Shown: one piece after another, positions 17,691 to 29,602 of the stretch
Layout of the letters: every line of letters begins with the position of its first letter
How positions within the stretch are numbered: position 1 is the first letter of the stretch
Source of the DNA: Pseudomonas sp. FEN
GTDB taxonomy: Bacteria; Pseudomonadota; Gammaproteobacteria; Pseudomonadales; Pseudomonadaceae
Length of the DNA: 64,000 bases
Direction: 5' to 3'
Assembly (NCBI RefSeq): GCF_904067045.1
Contig: NZ_CAJFDC010000036.1
Span: 1-64,000 of the forward strand
Notes under the pieces: model-generated
The model's database searches: none
The model's input: only the letters and a program-made list of their open reading frames with translations
Told to the model about the DNA's origin: nothing
Position numbers and translations under genes: made by a program

Positions 17691-18608
17691 TCAACCTGGA
17701 CCCGACACCTGCGCCGCCGCGCCTTCGAGCTTGCGCCACAACAAGCGTACGTTGGCCTTGCGCACCAATGCACAACGATACAGGCGAATTTCCAACGGCA
17801 CGTGCCATTGCGGCCCGCCGCACACCACCAGCTCGCCGCGCGCCAACTCCGCCCGGACACTGAGGTGCGGCACCCAGGCAATACCCAGCCCTTCCAGTGC
17901 CATGCTTTTCAAACTGTCGGCCATCGCGGTTTCATAGATAGTGGTAAAGCGCAGGTTGCGCTGACGCAGCAACAGGTTCACCGAACGCCCGAGAAACGCC
18001 CCCGCGCTATACGCCAGCAACGGCACGCTCGCCTCGCCCTCCAGATCGAACAGCGGCTGGCCGTCCGGCGTGGTCGCGCACACCGGCAACATCTCGGTCT
18101 GCCCCAGGTGCAGGGACGGAAAAATCTCCGCATCCATCTGCAACGCCGCATCTGGATCATAGAAGGCCAGCATCAGGTCGCAACCGCCTTCGCGCAACGC
18201 ATGCACCGCGTCGCCGACGTTGGTCGCCACCAGCCGCGTGGCGATATTCAGCCCTTCATTACGCAACTGCGCGATCCAGCGCGGAAAGAAACCCAGCGCC
18301 AGGGAGTGCGCGGCCGCCACTTGCATGACTTCGCCCTGCCCGCCTTCCAGGTGATGCAGATGGCGCACTACCTCGCCCAACTGCTCGACCACCGTACGCG
18401 CAGTCACCAAGAACAACTGCCCCGCCGCCGTCAGCTCAATAGGCGTGCGCGAGCGGTTGACCAGGGTCAACCCCAACGCCGACTCCAGGCTGCGAATCCG
18501 TCGGCTGAACGCCGGCTGCGTGACGAAGCGCCGCTCGGCCGCCTGGGAAAAGCTGCGGGTCGCCGCCAGGGCACTGAAGTCTTCCAACCATTTGCTTTCG
18601 AGATTCAT
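17691..18608 (-). CDS. LysR-family regulator divergent from aspA
   Basis: A 305-residue LysR-type regulator. The N-terminal winged helix (residues 1-60) has the sequence FSALAATRSFSQAAERRFVTQPAFSRRI, with the recognition helix around TQPAFSRRI; the C-terminal effector-binding domain has the usual two-lobed pattern, with GLGIAWVPHL near residue 245. It is transcribed away from aspA with about 180 bases between starts. In P. aeruginosa a LysR gene also sits beside aspA, so control of aspartase is the likely job. The inducer is unknown. Confidence 0.88.
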   Translation of the reverse strand: MNLESKWLEDFSALAATRSFSQAAERRFVTQPAFSRRIRSLESALGLTLVNRSRTPIELTAAGQLFLVTARTVVEQLGEVVRHLHHLEGGQGEVMQVAAAHSLALGFFPRWIAQLRNEGLNIATRLVATNVGDAVHALREGGCDLMLAFYDPDAALQMDAEIFPSLHLGQTEMLPVCATTPDGQPLFDLEGEASVPLLAYSAGAFLGRSVNLLLRQRNLRFTTIYETAMADSLKSMALEGLGIAWVPHLSVRAELARGELVVCGGPQWHVPLEIRLYRCALVRKANVRLLWRKLEGAAAQVSGPG

Positions 18609-18789
18609 CGGCTCCTCCCGCCACGCGCACCATTTTGGTTCGCACGTTTGTCATACACAAAGCGTCACATCCACATTATGCCGTTTGTGCATAGGGCAGT
18701 GCTGAACAGCATTGGCCCAAAAATTTGCCCAAGCCTAGCATTGCCTCCGTTCCGGCACCGACCGGGTTCTTATCGAGATGATTTCTATC

Positions 18790-20214
<1,425 letters not shown>

Positions 20215-20277
20215 CCTTCAGTGCCGGACTGCAACACGCTCACCAGGTCGAGGGACTAGACACCTCTCACCTTTTGA

Positions 20278-20311
20278 GGGCCTGAAGGTCACTCTTCAGG
20301 CCCTTTTTTTT
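20278..20311 (+). terminator. Rho-independent terminator after aspA
   Basis: GGGCCTGAAG (20278-20287) pairs perfectly with CTTCAGGCCC (20294-20303), followed by eight T. It separates aspA from the symporter gene, so the latter needs its own promoter. Confidence 0.93.
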
Positions 20312-20612
20312 ACAACTGACGAAGTGGGAAAAGGCCCAACCTCGCCCCGGCATTCACAAGAAATACCCTGCGCTTCGTCGTCCGGCCTACAAACCAGTGC
20401 AGACGACGGTCGCGCTCATCGGTATAGTGCCGCCCCTCTTCGCGTAAGCGATCCGCGGCACAGCGGCACTGAAACACGCGAAACAACACTAAAAACAACC
20501 CGCGAAAGCTCGGGATGATGTATCGCCAGCCCACACTGCCCTGTAATACCGGGTGTAACGCGATAGATCAAACGAGCCGCCTTTGCATCAAAAAACAGCG
20601 AGGAACCACTCC
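20312..20612. other. Intergenic region aspA - AGCS symporter
   Basis: About 300 bases with no supported gene. It should contain the symporter promoter, and a GAGGA ribosome site lies 10 bases before the symporter ATG. No repeat or operator was recognised. Confidence 0.55.
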
Positions 20613-22058
20613 ATGCTTGAGGTCATCAACGACTTCCTCTCAGGGAAACTACTGATCGTGCTCATTGTCGGGCTCGGTAGCTACTTCACGATCCGTTCAC
20701 GGTTCGTCCAGTTCCGCCATTTCCGTCACATGTTCACGGTCTTCAAAGAGTCCCTTCGCGGTCAAGCAGGCCAACTGAGCTCGTTCCAAGCACTGATGCT
20801 GAGCCTCGCCGGTCGTGTTGGCGCCGGTAACATCGCCGGTGTCGGCATCGCCGTTACTCTCGGCGGCCCGGGCGCCGTGTTCTGGATGTGGGTCACCGCG
20901 CTGGTGGGCATGTCCAGCAGCTTCTTCGAATGCACCCTGGCCCAAGTCTACAAGCGCGCCGATGGCGACGGCCTGTACCGCGGCGGCCCGGCTTACTACA
21001 TCCAGCACGGCCTGAAGCTCAAAGGCATGGCAGTGGTGTTCTCCGTTCTGCTGCTGGTCACCTACGGCTTCGCCTTCAACGGCCTGCAGTCGTACACCGT
21101 CACCCACTCGCTGCAGAACGCCTTCGGCTTCTCCCCGAACCACACCGGCATCGCCCTGGCCGTCCTGCTGGCGATCGTCTTCCTCGGCGGCATCAAGCGC
21201 ATCGCCTCGGTTTCCGACCTGCTGGTTCCGGTCAAGACCCTGGCCTACATCGGCGTCACCCTGTACGTGATCTTCAGCCAGATCGAGCACGTGCCGGCCA
21301 TGCTGGAAACCATTTTCAAGAGCGCCTTCGGCCTTGACCCAGCATTCGGCGGCCTGCTCGGCAGCGCCATCGTCATGGGTGTGAAACGTGGCGTGTTCGC
21401 CAACGAAGCCGGCCTGGGCAGCGCACCGAACGTCGCCGCCGTCGCCGCCGTGAAGCACCCGGGTGCCCAGGGCGTGGTCCAGGCGTTCAGCGTGTTCCTC
21501 GACACCTTCGTGATCTGCACCTGCACCGCGTTGCTGATCCTGCTGTCGGGCTTCTACACCCCAGGCTTCGAAGGTGACGGCATCGTCCTGACCCAGAACT
21601 CCCTGGCCGCCGTGGTCGGTGACTGGGGCCGCTTGTTCGTCAGCGTCGCCCTGTCGCTGTTCGTCTTCACCTGCATCCTCTACAACTACTACTTGGGCGA
21701 GACCAGCCTGCAGTTCCTGACCCGCAACCGCATCGTGCTGATGGTGTACCGCGCCCTGGTGCTGGCACTGATCGTATGGGGTTCGGTGCAGAATCTGTCG
21801 ACCGTGTTCGCCTTCGCCGACATCACCATGACCTGCCTGGCCTTCGTCAACCTGATCGCCCTGGCCCTGCTGTTCAAGGTCGGCCTGCGCGTGATGCGCG
21901 ACTACGACGAACAACGCCGTGCCGGCGTCAGCCAGCCGGTGTTCGACTCGAGCAAGTTCGCCGATCTGGACCTGGACCTCGAAGCCTGGCCAACCCCGGG
22001 CAAAACTGCGCCGCGCGAGCAAGAAGCCGCCCAAGGCGTGCCTGCCACGCAACGCTGA
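20613..22058 (+). CDS. Sodium:alanine/glycine symporter, AGCS family
   Basis: A 481-residue inner-membrane amino-acid:Na+ symporter with about 11 helices. Family marks are GNIAGVGIAVTLGGPGAVFWMWVTALVGM (about residues 70-98), the GLYRGGPAYYIQ loop and KRGVFANEAGLGSAPNVAA near residues 257-275. The start at 20613 has a good GAGGA site; the in-frame ATG at 20583 would add ten polar residues. AGCS members usually move alanine, glycine or related neutral amino acids; the position between aspA and asparaginase suggests asparagine or aspartate-derived amino acids, which is inference. Confidence 0.9.
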   Translation: MLEVINDFLSGKLLIVLIVGLGSYFTIRSRFVQFRHFRHMFTVFKESLRGQAGQLSSFQALMLSLAGRVGAGNIAGVGIAVTLGGPGAVFWMWVTALVGMSSSFFECTLAQVYKRADGDGLYRGGPAYYIQHGLKLKGMAVVFSVLLLVTYGFAFNGLQSYTVTHSLQNAFGFSPNHTGIALAVLLAIVFLGGIKRIASVSDLLVPVKTLAYIGVTLYVIFSQIEHVPAMLETIFKSAFGLDPAFGGLLGSAIVMGVKRGVFANEAGLGSAPNVAAVAAVKHPGAQGVVQAFSVFLDTFVICTCTALLILLSGFYTPGFEGDGIVLTQNSLAAVVGDWGRLFVSVALSLFVFTCILYNYYLGETSLQFLTRNRIVLMVYRALVLALIVWGSVQNLSTVFAFADITMTCLAFVNLIALALLFKVGLRVMRDYDEQRRAGVSQPVFDSSKFADLDLDLEAWPTPGKTAPREQEAAQGVPATQR

Positions 22059-22191
22059 TCGCACTCCCGGGTGGCGCTCCGCTGCCCGACGCGACAGATC
22101 TTACCGGGTGGCATCCAGCCATCTGACGTGACACACCTTGCGCACGCAGGCATGCTGCGGCGCAAGGTGCATTCGTCCAGGAGAACCCTCA

Positions 22192-23196
22192 ATGACTTCC
22201 GTCTCTTATCCGGCCGCGCAGCGCGTCATGGTGCTCTATACCGGCGGCACCATCGGCATGCAGGCCAGCGCCAACGGCCTGGCCCCGGCTTCCGGTTTCG
22301 AAGCGCGGATGCGCGAACAACTCGCCGGCCAGCCCGGCCTGAAGGTGCCGGACTGGCGCTTTCGGGAAATGGCACCGCTGATCGACAGCGCCAACATGAC
22401 CCCCGAGTACTGGCTGCGCCTGCGTGACGCGGTGGTCGATGCAGTGGCGGCGCAACAGTGCGACAGCGTGCTGGTCCTGCACGGCACCGATACCCTGGCG
22501 TATAGCGCGGCGGCAATGAGCTTCCAGTTGCTGGGGCTGTCGGCCCCGGTGGTGTTTACCGGCTCCATGCTGCCGGCGGGCGTGCCGGACAGCGATGCCT
22601 GGGAGAACGTCAGCGGTGCGCTGGTTGCGTTGGGCCAGGGCCTGGCTCCGGGAGTACACCTGCATTTCCACGGCGAAATGCTCTCGCCGACCCGTTGCGC
22701 GAAGATTCGCAGTTTTGGCCGTCATCCGTTCGCGGCGCTGAACCGCACGGGCGGCGTGGCAAAGGCACAAGCCTTGCCGATGCAACTGGACTACCGCCAG
22801 CCCCGGCAACTGACGATGGTCGGCGTATTGCCGCTGGTCCCGGGCATCGCCGCCGCGCAGTTGGATGGCATGATCGACAGCGGTATCCAGGCGCTGGTGC
22901 TGGAGTGCTTCGGCAGCGGTACCGGGCCGAGCGATAACCCGGGGTTTCTCGCCAGCCTCCAACGGGCGGAGAAGCGGGGTATCGTGGTGGTCGCGATCAC
23001 CCAGTGCCATGAAGGCGGCGTCGAGCTGGATGTCTATGAGGCGGGCAGCCGTCTACGCGGCGTCGGCGTGCTGTCTGGTGGCGGCATGACCCGCGAGGCG
23101 CTGTTCGGCAAGCTGCATGCCTTGCTGGGCGCGGGCCTGGAGCTGGCTGAAGTGCGGCGCTTGGTCGAGCTGGACCTGTGTGGCGAGTTGAGCTGA
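22192..23196 (+). CDS. L-asparaginase, AnsA/cytoplasmic type
   Basis: A 334-residue asparaginase that hydrolyses asparagine to aspartate and ammonium. The two catalytic triad segments are present: YTGGTIG (residues 15-21, nucleophile Thr) and HGTDTLAYSAAAMSF near residues 96-110, with a Lys-containing segment further on. There is no signal peptide, so it should be cytoplasmic, like type I enzymes. The ATG at 22192 has AGGAG 8-12 bases upstream; earlier in-frame starts would add non-conserved residues. It supplies aspartate to AspA. Confidence 0.9.
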   Translation: MTSVSYPAAQRVMVLYTGGTIGMQASANGLAPASGFEARMREQLAGQPGLKVPDWRFREMAPLIDSANMTPEYWLRLRDAVVDAVAAQQCDSVLVLHGTDTLAYSAAAMSFQLLGLSAPVVFTGSMLPAGVPDSDAWENVSGALVALGQGLAPGVHLHFHGEMLSPTRCAKIRSFGRHPFAALNRTGGVAKAQALPMQLDYRQPRQLTMVGVLPLVPGIAAAQLDGMIDSGIQALVLECFGSGTGPSDNPGFLASLQRAEKRGIVVVAITQCHEGGVELDVYEAGSRLRGVGVLSGGGMTREALFGKLHALLGAGLELAEVRRLVELDLCGELS

Positions 23197-23255
23197 CCCC
23201 CCGCTCAACTTGCCAGTCAGTGATGTAAGGAAACTTTAAGCCAGGGGCGGTCCAC

Positions 23256-23388
23256 TGTGGCGAGCGGGCTTGCCCGCGTTCGGCGGCGAAGCAGTCGCAA
23301 AATCGATCCTCCCGGTCTACCTGATGCACCGAGTTCGCCAGTTTCAGGGGCGCTTCGCAACCCAGCGCGGGCAAGCCCGCTCGCCACA
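23256..23388. repeat. REPIN-like pair of REP palindromes
   Basis: TGTGGCGAGCGGGCTTGCCC at the left end and its inverted copy ending AAGCCCGCTCGCCACA at the right end enclose about 90 bases. Same family as 2345-2494 and 49250-49382. With its flanks it occupies the 339-base gap between the asparaginase and AraC genes. Confidence 0.87.
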
Positions 23389-23535
23389 AGACCGCGCTCG
23401 ACTTCAAATGACCGCCACTGAACGGCACCCACACCAGGCAAATCGCTTTTTTCTTGAGCGACATTGCCTATTGGCCGGTCGGGTGAGCGGCACACAACTT
23501 GCTCGATTGCCGTACTTCCCAGGACGGCATCGCCC

Positions 23536-24528
23536 ATGCTCCATTCGCACCTCACCACCCTCAACGCGGTTTCCCTGGTGCTCGACACCTTCCGCGACAA
23601 GGGCGTGTCCAGCGACGCGCTCCTGGCCGGCAGCGGCATCAGCGCCGCCGACCTGAGCCGCGCCGATACCCGCATCACCACCAACCAGGAGATGCAGGTG
23701 TGCTGCAACGCCGTGGCCCTACGCCGGAAAATCGGCCTGGAACTGGGCCGACGCATGCATGTATCGGCCTACGGCATACTCGGCTATGCCCTGCTCACCA
23801 GTGCCACCTTCGGTGACGCGTTGCGCCTGGCCCTGCGCTATCCGGCGCTATTGGGAACACTCTTCGAACTGAGCCTGGAAGCCGACGGCGAACGTATCTG
23901 GTTCACCGCCGCGGATTATCGGGAAAATCCGCAGTTGACGGTGTTCAACACCGAGCTGTGCCTGGTATCGCTGAAAGTCATCTGTGACGACCTGCTCGGG
24001 CACCCATTGCCATTGCAGGCGGCACGCTTCGAATACGAGGCGCCGGACTATCGAGCCGACTACAGCAACAGCTTCGACTGCCCGCTGCAGTTCTCGGCCG
24101 GTCGCAACGCGTTCGCCTTCGACCGACGCTGGCTGGAACACCCCTTGCCCCTGGCAGACGCGATTACCCACCAGGCCATGGCCGAACGTTGCCGCAAGCA
24201 CAATCTGGAGTTCACCGGTCGCCAGGCCTGGCTGGGACGTATCCGCCAGTTGCTCGCCGCGCAACTGCACACCGCGCCCGGCCTGGAGGGGCTGGCCGAA
24301 CAGATGAAATGTTCGGCCCGCACCCTGCGCCGCCATCTGCACGACCTGGGCTGCAGCTATCAGGAACTGCTCGACGAACTGCGCTTCGAGCGCGCCAAAC
24401 AGTTGCTCGGGGAAGGTCAGCTACCGATTCACCGCATCGCCGATGAACTGGGCTTCAGCGAAACCGCCAGCTTCCGCCACGCCTTCGTGCGCTGGAGCGG
24501 AGTCAGCCCGAGCCAGTTCCTCCCTTGA
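23536..24528 (+). CDS. AraC-family regulator with AraC-binding-like N-terminal domain
   Basis: A 330-residue protein. Residues 1-200 resemble the arabinose-binding-type N-terminal domain found in OruR/ArgR-like pseudomonad regulators (SGISAADLSRADTRITTNQEM, GYALLTSATFGDALRLALRY). The C-terminal 100 residues are two helix-turn-helix motifs (LAEQMKCSARTLRRHLHDLG and IADELGFSETASFRHAFVRWSG). The ATG at 23536 starts the conserved part. It points toward the acetylpolyamine amidohydrolase genes, from which it is separated by an oppositely oriented autotransporter. Regulation of that pair is a guess supported by the direct repeats at 27311-27339. Confidence 0.85.
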   Translation: MLHSHLTTLNAVSLVLDTFRDKGVSSDALLAGSGISAADLSRADTRITTNQEMQVCCNAVALRRKIGLELGRRMHVSAYGILGYALLTSATFGDALRLALRYPALLGTLFELSLEADGERIWFTAADYRENPQLTVFNTELCLVSLKVICDDLLGHPLPLQAARFEYEAPDYRADYSNSFDCPLQFSAGRNAFAFDRRWLEHPLPLADAITHQAMAERCRKHNLEFTGRQAWLGRIRQLLAAQLHTAPGLEGLAEQMKCSARTLRRHLHDLGCSYQELLDELRFERAKQLLGEGQLPIHRIADELGFSETASFRHAFVRWSGVSPSQFLP

Positions 24529-24543
24529 TGCACCCGCGCCCGC

Positions 24544-27111
24544 TCAGAAACGCAACCGCCACTCGCCCTGAACAGCGTGCAGATGCCGGTTGTCGGCGAT
24601 TTCGCCGGTGTAGCCGACCCCCATGCTGTGGTCGCCGGAGAGCCGCAAATCCAACCCCGCATCCAACACCAGGCTGTCGCGATCCAGCCTGGCGCTTCGG
24701 ATCTCAAACCCGCCGCCGCCCAACGTCGACGACTGCCCAAGGCTGTGGGTGTCGCGACCATAGCGGTGTTTCCAGCCGACACTGGCTCGCGGTGTCAGGC
24801 TCATACCGTTATCCAACCGGTGCTGCCGAGCAAGCCGGGCGCCAACGGTGCTGCTCGCATCGTCCTGGGAATGTGCCCTGACGCGCAATGCCGAATCCCC
24901 CCCATTTTCCGTGTAGCGCTGGCGGTGATAGCGTTGATAACCCAGACCGACAAAGGGCTCCACGCTCAGGTCGGCAGTCCCCAGGGTGTAGCCGAACTCG
25001 CTGAAAACCTGCTGGCTGCTGGCATCGTGATTACCCCTGAGACGCTCGCTGAATCCATCGAAAGCGACCGTGCGCTGGGTGTTGCCGTCATGGTGGCTAT
25101 GGACCGCACCGAGACGTATCGCCAGCGGCCCGCGCTGACGCAGGGCATAGGCGCCCAGATGCCAACTGTCGACAGTGCCCTTGAAATCTCTCCCGTCCAA
25201 GCGTGTCCGCGATTGACCGCCAACGATCCCCAGGCGCCAATCGGCATCCAGTGCCCAGTCGGCACCGATCAGCACCCCCCGGGTCTGCTGCTGCATGGCC
25301 TGGGCGTTCTGCGGGCTGCGATCGAATTGGCTCGAGTTGCCCAGGCCCTGGACCCAGAGCCGGCCCTTCGCGACGCCGGCCTCTGAATCGATAACCGCCG
25401 TGGCCGGCACATCACTGCGCTGCAAACGTTGGCTACCACCCAAATGGCGCATCGCCGAAAGCATGTTCCCGCCGACCTGGCTGACACCACTCAGGGTCGC
25501 GTTACCCAGGTTGGCGTTGTGACTGCCCGCAAGCTGGTTCAGAGCCTTTCTCGCTGTCGCTGCGTTGCTGGCGAGCAGCGCGGAGACCAGTTTCGGCGGC
25601 GGCTCGGCCACACCGAGCGGATTGGCGGGCGGGTCATCCATCGCGACAGCACTCTGCTCATCCGGCGCCGCTACGAGCGCCCCCCCGACAGGCCCCAGAC
25701 TTCTGCGCACACGTGTGCTTCTACCGGCGTTCGCCGACGCCTCGTGAGTGTCGGACATCGGCTCGATCTGAGCCGGGGCGAAATACGCGGTCTGGCCAAG
25801 GCTCGCCGCAACACTCCTGGCATTCCCGGACTCGGCGAACCGCTCCAGGGGGACATAATTGCGGCTGTAGATCAGCCCGACATCCGTGGGGCTGTAGGAC
25901 AGCCGATAGGTCATGAAGGCCAGGTCGCTGCTGACCTTGTGAAAGGCGCCTTCGATATTCTCGGCACGCAGAACCGTATGGGCACTGGTCACGGGCACAC
26001 TGCCGTCGATTGCCTGCACGACCAGCGTCGCCCCTTGCAGGTAGGCCGTGCCGCCGACTTCGAGGGTCGAACTGCCGCCATCGCGATCAATGCCATAGGC
26101 CAGCGTCGCGGACCCGGCCAGGGTCAAATCCCGCTCGACGATCGGCGCTCCCGAGCGGGGATTGGCCACTAGTGTGCCTTTGACCAGCAAGGTGTCGGTA
26201 CTGCCGCTGCCGGAATAAACACCGGCGCTGTCGACTGAGGTAAAACCGCGGATCCCGCCATGATTTATCAGCGTTGCGCCGTTGTCGACACGCACCAGGG
26301 AGCTGAAATCCGCGGGACCGGCCAATGTCCAGGTGCCCTGGTTGACCGTCAGAAACTCAAAGTTGCGCGTGTGCGCCAACGTCCCATTGTCGCCCTTGAG
26401 GAAAAGCTCGTCCAAGCCACTGCCACCCTCGATAATCCCCACCACCCGGGAGCCACTGTACAGGGTCAATTTATCGTGGCCGCCGCCCAGGTCTATCGCC
26501 GTTCCGCTACCGTATGTGCTTTCGATCAAACCATGGTTGGTCACGCTGTCATCATGGCGACCGCCGAGCTTGATCCCTTGATGCCCACGGATAACCCCGT
26601 GGTTCGCCACATTGACCGGCCCGTGGCCCTTTCCCAGGATGCCAAAGCTGGGGCCCCGGATCAGCGCATCTTCGGCGTTGACCACCGAACCGCTGCCCAT
26701 CGAAAGCCCCGAAGAAACGCCAAAAAAACGATTCGGCAGATCGGCCTCGATCGTGCCGTGGTTTTCTATGTGCGCCTGCCGGCCGATCCTGACCCCGTTG
26801 TACTCAGTGAGCGACACACCACTGACATGATGGCCGGAAATGCTCCCCCAATTCCTCACCACACCGTTACCGTGGGCATAGACCCCTGAGCCACTGAGAC
26901 CTTTCACCGCGCCGTCGTTTTTCAGCGAGAGCTGGCGAAAGGTAAAAATGCCATTGTCCTCCGAGGCCATGATTGACGAAGCATTGCCCAAGTGCTCCAC
27001 GTACAGGGTGTCACCCCGGGTCTCCCGACTGAAGGCATGCACCGGTGAAGAGCAAGCGGCGCCAAGGGCCAGCGCAACGGCCCAGCCGAGGCGATGTTGT
27101 GTCAGTGGCAT
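24544..27111 (-). CDS. Autotransporter with beta-helix-type passenger (type Va), 855 aa
   Basis: An outer-membrane/secreted autotransporter. It has a signal peptide at residues 1-26 (ending PVHA) and a passenger at about 27-450 made of short Asn/Gly-rich repeats (NHGVIRG, NHGLIES, NWGSISG) expected to fold as a right-handed beta-helix, with an SGSTDTLLVKGTLVANPRSG junction-like region. An unstructured linker follows at about 450-530, then an alpha segment with NANLGNATLSGVSQVG, and a C-terminal 12-strand barrel from about residue 585 to the final Phe (GEWRLRF). No protease triad is seen. The barrel is closely related to those at 36646-38796 and 38909-42427. Adhesion or biofilm roles are typical but unproven here. 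Confidence 0.87.
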   Translation of the reverse strand: MPLTQHRLGWAVALALGAACSSPVHAFSRETRGDTLYVEHLGNASSIMASEDNGIFTFRQLSLKNDGAVKGLSGSGVYAHGNGVVRNWGSISGHHVSGVSLTEYNGVRIGRQAHIENHGTIEADLPNRFFGVSSGLSMGSGSVVNAEDALIRGPSFGILGKGHGPVNVANHGVIRGHQGIKLGGRHDDSVTNHGLIESTYGSGTAIDLGGGHDKLTLYSGSRVVGIIEGGSGLDELFLKGDNGTLAHTRNFEFLTVNQGTWTLAGPADFSSLVRVDNGATLINHGGIRGFTSVDSAGVYSGSGSTDTLLVKGTLVANPRSGAPIVERDLTLAGSATLAYGIDRDGGSSTLEVGGTAYLQGATLVVQAIDGSVPVTSAHTVLRAENIEGAFHKVSSDLAFMTYRLSYSPTDVGLIYSRNYVPLERFAESGNARSVAASLGQTAYFAPAQIEPMSDTHEASANAGRSTRVRRSLGPVGGALVAAPDEQSAVAMDDPPANPLGVAEPPPKLVSALLASNAATARKALNQLAGSHNANLGNATLSGVSQVGGNMLSAMRHLGGSQRLQRSDVPATAVIDSEAGVAKGRLWVQGLGNSSQFDRSPQNAQAMQQQTRGVLIGADWALDADWRLGIVGGQSRTRLDGRDFKGTVDSWHLGAYALRQRGPLAIRLGAVHSHHDGNTQRTVAFDGFSERLRGNHDASSQQVFSEFGYTLGTADLSVEPFVGLGYQRYHRQRYTENGGDSALRVRAHSQDDASSTVGARLARQHRLDNGMSLTPRASVGWKHRYGRDTHSLGQSSTLGGGGFEIRSARLDRDSLVLDAGLDLRLSGDHSMGVGYTGEIADNRHLHAVQGEWRLRF

Positions 27112-27120
27112 TTCATTCCC

Positions 27121-27157
27121 TACCTGGATTGAGTGGAGGCGGGAATGTATCCATCCG
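27121..27157 (-). promoter_or_regulatory. Autotransporter leader element, copy 1
   Basis: On the minus strand GGATACATTCCCGCCTCC, followed by ACTCAATCCAGG, closely resembles the leaders of the other two autotransporters (GATACATTTCCGCCTCG... and GATACATTTCCGGCCTCG...). Only this proximal part is shared; the more upstream block common to the other two is not found here. Confidence 0.6.
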
Positions 27158-27310
27158 TATCAAAGACCACTGTCAGGCAAAGCAGACTGCGGCGGCAGGT
27201 CGTCTCCGCAATCCAGCCCGAAAAAACCCGTAACAACTAACCGCCCGTGTGCGCCTTTTCAGGCCACCAAGCCGCTCCGCGCCCTGTTCAGGGGCGAAAT
27301 CAGGACATAT

Positions 27311-27339
27311 CTTTTGGCCATATCGATCCCCTTTTGGCC
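27311..27339 (+). promoter_or_regulatory. Direct repeat CTTTTGGCC x2 upstream of the amidohydrolase
   Basis: CTTTTGGCC occurs at 27311-27319 and again at 27331-27339, exactly 20 bases apart, within 100 bases upstream of the amidohydrolase ATG. Direct repeats at about two helical turns are typical of AraC-family sites, and an AraC regulator lies at 23536-24528. Functional assignment is inference. Confidence 0.45.
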
Positions 27340-27410
27340 GCTCCCGCCGTTCTCCCAACAGCGCCAGGCATCAAGAATGACGCCACGTCCACGCTATCGG
27401 AGAACAATAA

Positions 27411-28442
<1,032 letters not shown>

Positions 28443-28453
28443 GGATCAGAACA

Positions 28454-29554
28454 ATGAACAAGCTCAAGCGTCTTATTGCCCCGGCCCTGTGCGCCGCCGT
28501 GCTCAGCGTGACCGCCCACGCCGAGGAACGCACTCTACGGGTCTACAACTGGTTCGACTACATCACCCCCAAGGCCCTGGACGACTTCAAGGCGCAGAAC
28601 AGCCAGGTCAAGCTGGTCTACGACATCTTCGACACCAACGAGGCCCTGGAGGCCAAGCTGCTCACCGGTAACTCCGGCTATGACGTGGTGGTGCCGTCCA
28701 ACGTGTTCCTCGCCAAGCAGATCGAAGCCGGGGTGTTCCAGCCACTGGACCGCAGCAAGCTGCCGAACTGGAACCACCTCGATCCCAAGCTGATGAAGCT
28801 GATCGAGGCCAACGATCCGCGCAACCAGTTTGCCGTGCCCTACATGTACGGCACCATCCTGATCGGCTTCAACCCGGACAAGGTCAAGGCCGCATTGGGT
28901 GACAAGGCACCGGTGGACAGCTGGGACCTGATCTTCAAGGAGGAGAACATCAGCAAGCTCAAGCAGTGCGGCGTCGCCCTGCTCGATTCGCCGTCGGAGA
29001 TCCTGCCGCTGGCCTTGCAGCACCTGGGCCTGAACCCCAACAGCAACAGCCCGAAGGATTATGAAAAAGCCGAAGCGCTGTTGCTGAAAATCCGTCCGTA
29101 TATCACCTATTTCCACTCGTCCAAGTACATGGCGGACATCGCCAACGGCGATATCTGCGTGGCCGTCGGTTATTCCGGCAGCTTCTCCCAGGCCGCCAAC
29201 CGCGCCAAGGAAGCCAAGAACGGCGTGGTGGTAGACATGCGCCTGCCCAAGGAAGGCGCGCCGATCTGGTTTGACATGCTGGCGATTCCCAAAGGGGCGA
29301 AGGATCCGGAAGATGCCTACACCTTTATCAACTACCTGCTGCAACCCCAGGTGATCGCGCCGATCAGCGACTTCGTCGGCTATCCGAACCCGAACAAGGA
29401 CGCCACCGAAATGGTCGACCCGGCGATCCGCGGCAATCCCAACCTGTACCCGACCGAAGCGGCGATGAAGACGCTCTACACCTTGCAGCCGCTGGAGCAG
29501 AAGGCCGAACGGGCACGCACGCGGGCCTGGACCAAGATCAAGTCCGGGACCTGA
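28454..29554 (+). CDS. Polyamine ABC transporter substrate-binding protein, PotF/SpuD type
   Basis: A 366-residue periplasmic binding protein with a signal peptide (residues 1-23, ending VTAHA). LRVYNWFDYITPKALDDF is the classic PotF/PotD opening, and NWxDY contributes to the polyamine-binding pocket; LLTGNSGYDVVVPSNVFL and VPYMYGTILIGFN follow as in the family. The ATG at 28454 has GAGGA 9-13 bases upstream. No permease or ATPase genes are present, so it probably feeds transport components encoded elsewhere. Paired with the amidohydrolase, it probably delivers putrescine-like or acetylated polyamines. Confidence 0.9.
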   Translation: MNKLKRLIAPALCAAVLSVTAHAEERTLRVYNWFDYITPKALDDFKAQNSQVKLVYDIFDTNEALEAKLLTGNSGYDVVVPSNVFLAKQIEAGVFQPLDRSKLPNWNHLDPKLMKLIEANDPRNQFAVPYMYGTILIGFNPDKVKAALGDKAPVDSWDLIFKEENISKLKQCGVALLDSPSEILPLALQHLGLNPNSNSPKDYEKAEALLLKIRPYITYFHSSKYMADIANGDICVAVGYSGSFSQAANRAKEAKNGVVVDMRLPKEGAPIWFDMLAIPKGAKDPEDAYTFINYLLQPQVIAPISDFVGYPNPNKDATEMVDPAIRGNPNLYPTEAAMKTLYTLQPLEQKAERARTRAWTKIKSGT

Positions 29555-29571
29555 GTATTGCCTTGTCCCCC

Positions 29572-29600
29572 TGTAGGAGCGTCGACCGGCTGCTCCTACA
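29572..29600. repeat. Short palindromic repeat, TGTAGGAGC type
   Basis: TGTAGGAGC at 29572-29580 and GCTCCTACA at 29592-29600 enclose GTCGACCGGCT. A degenerate copy with the same core lies at 53501-53529, and longer members are at 42477-42562 and 57964-58037. It sits between convergent genes and may also act as a terminator. Confidence 0.7.
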
Positions 29601-29602
29601 CT

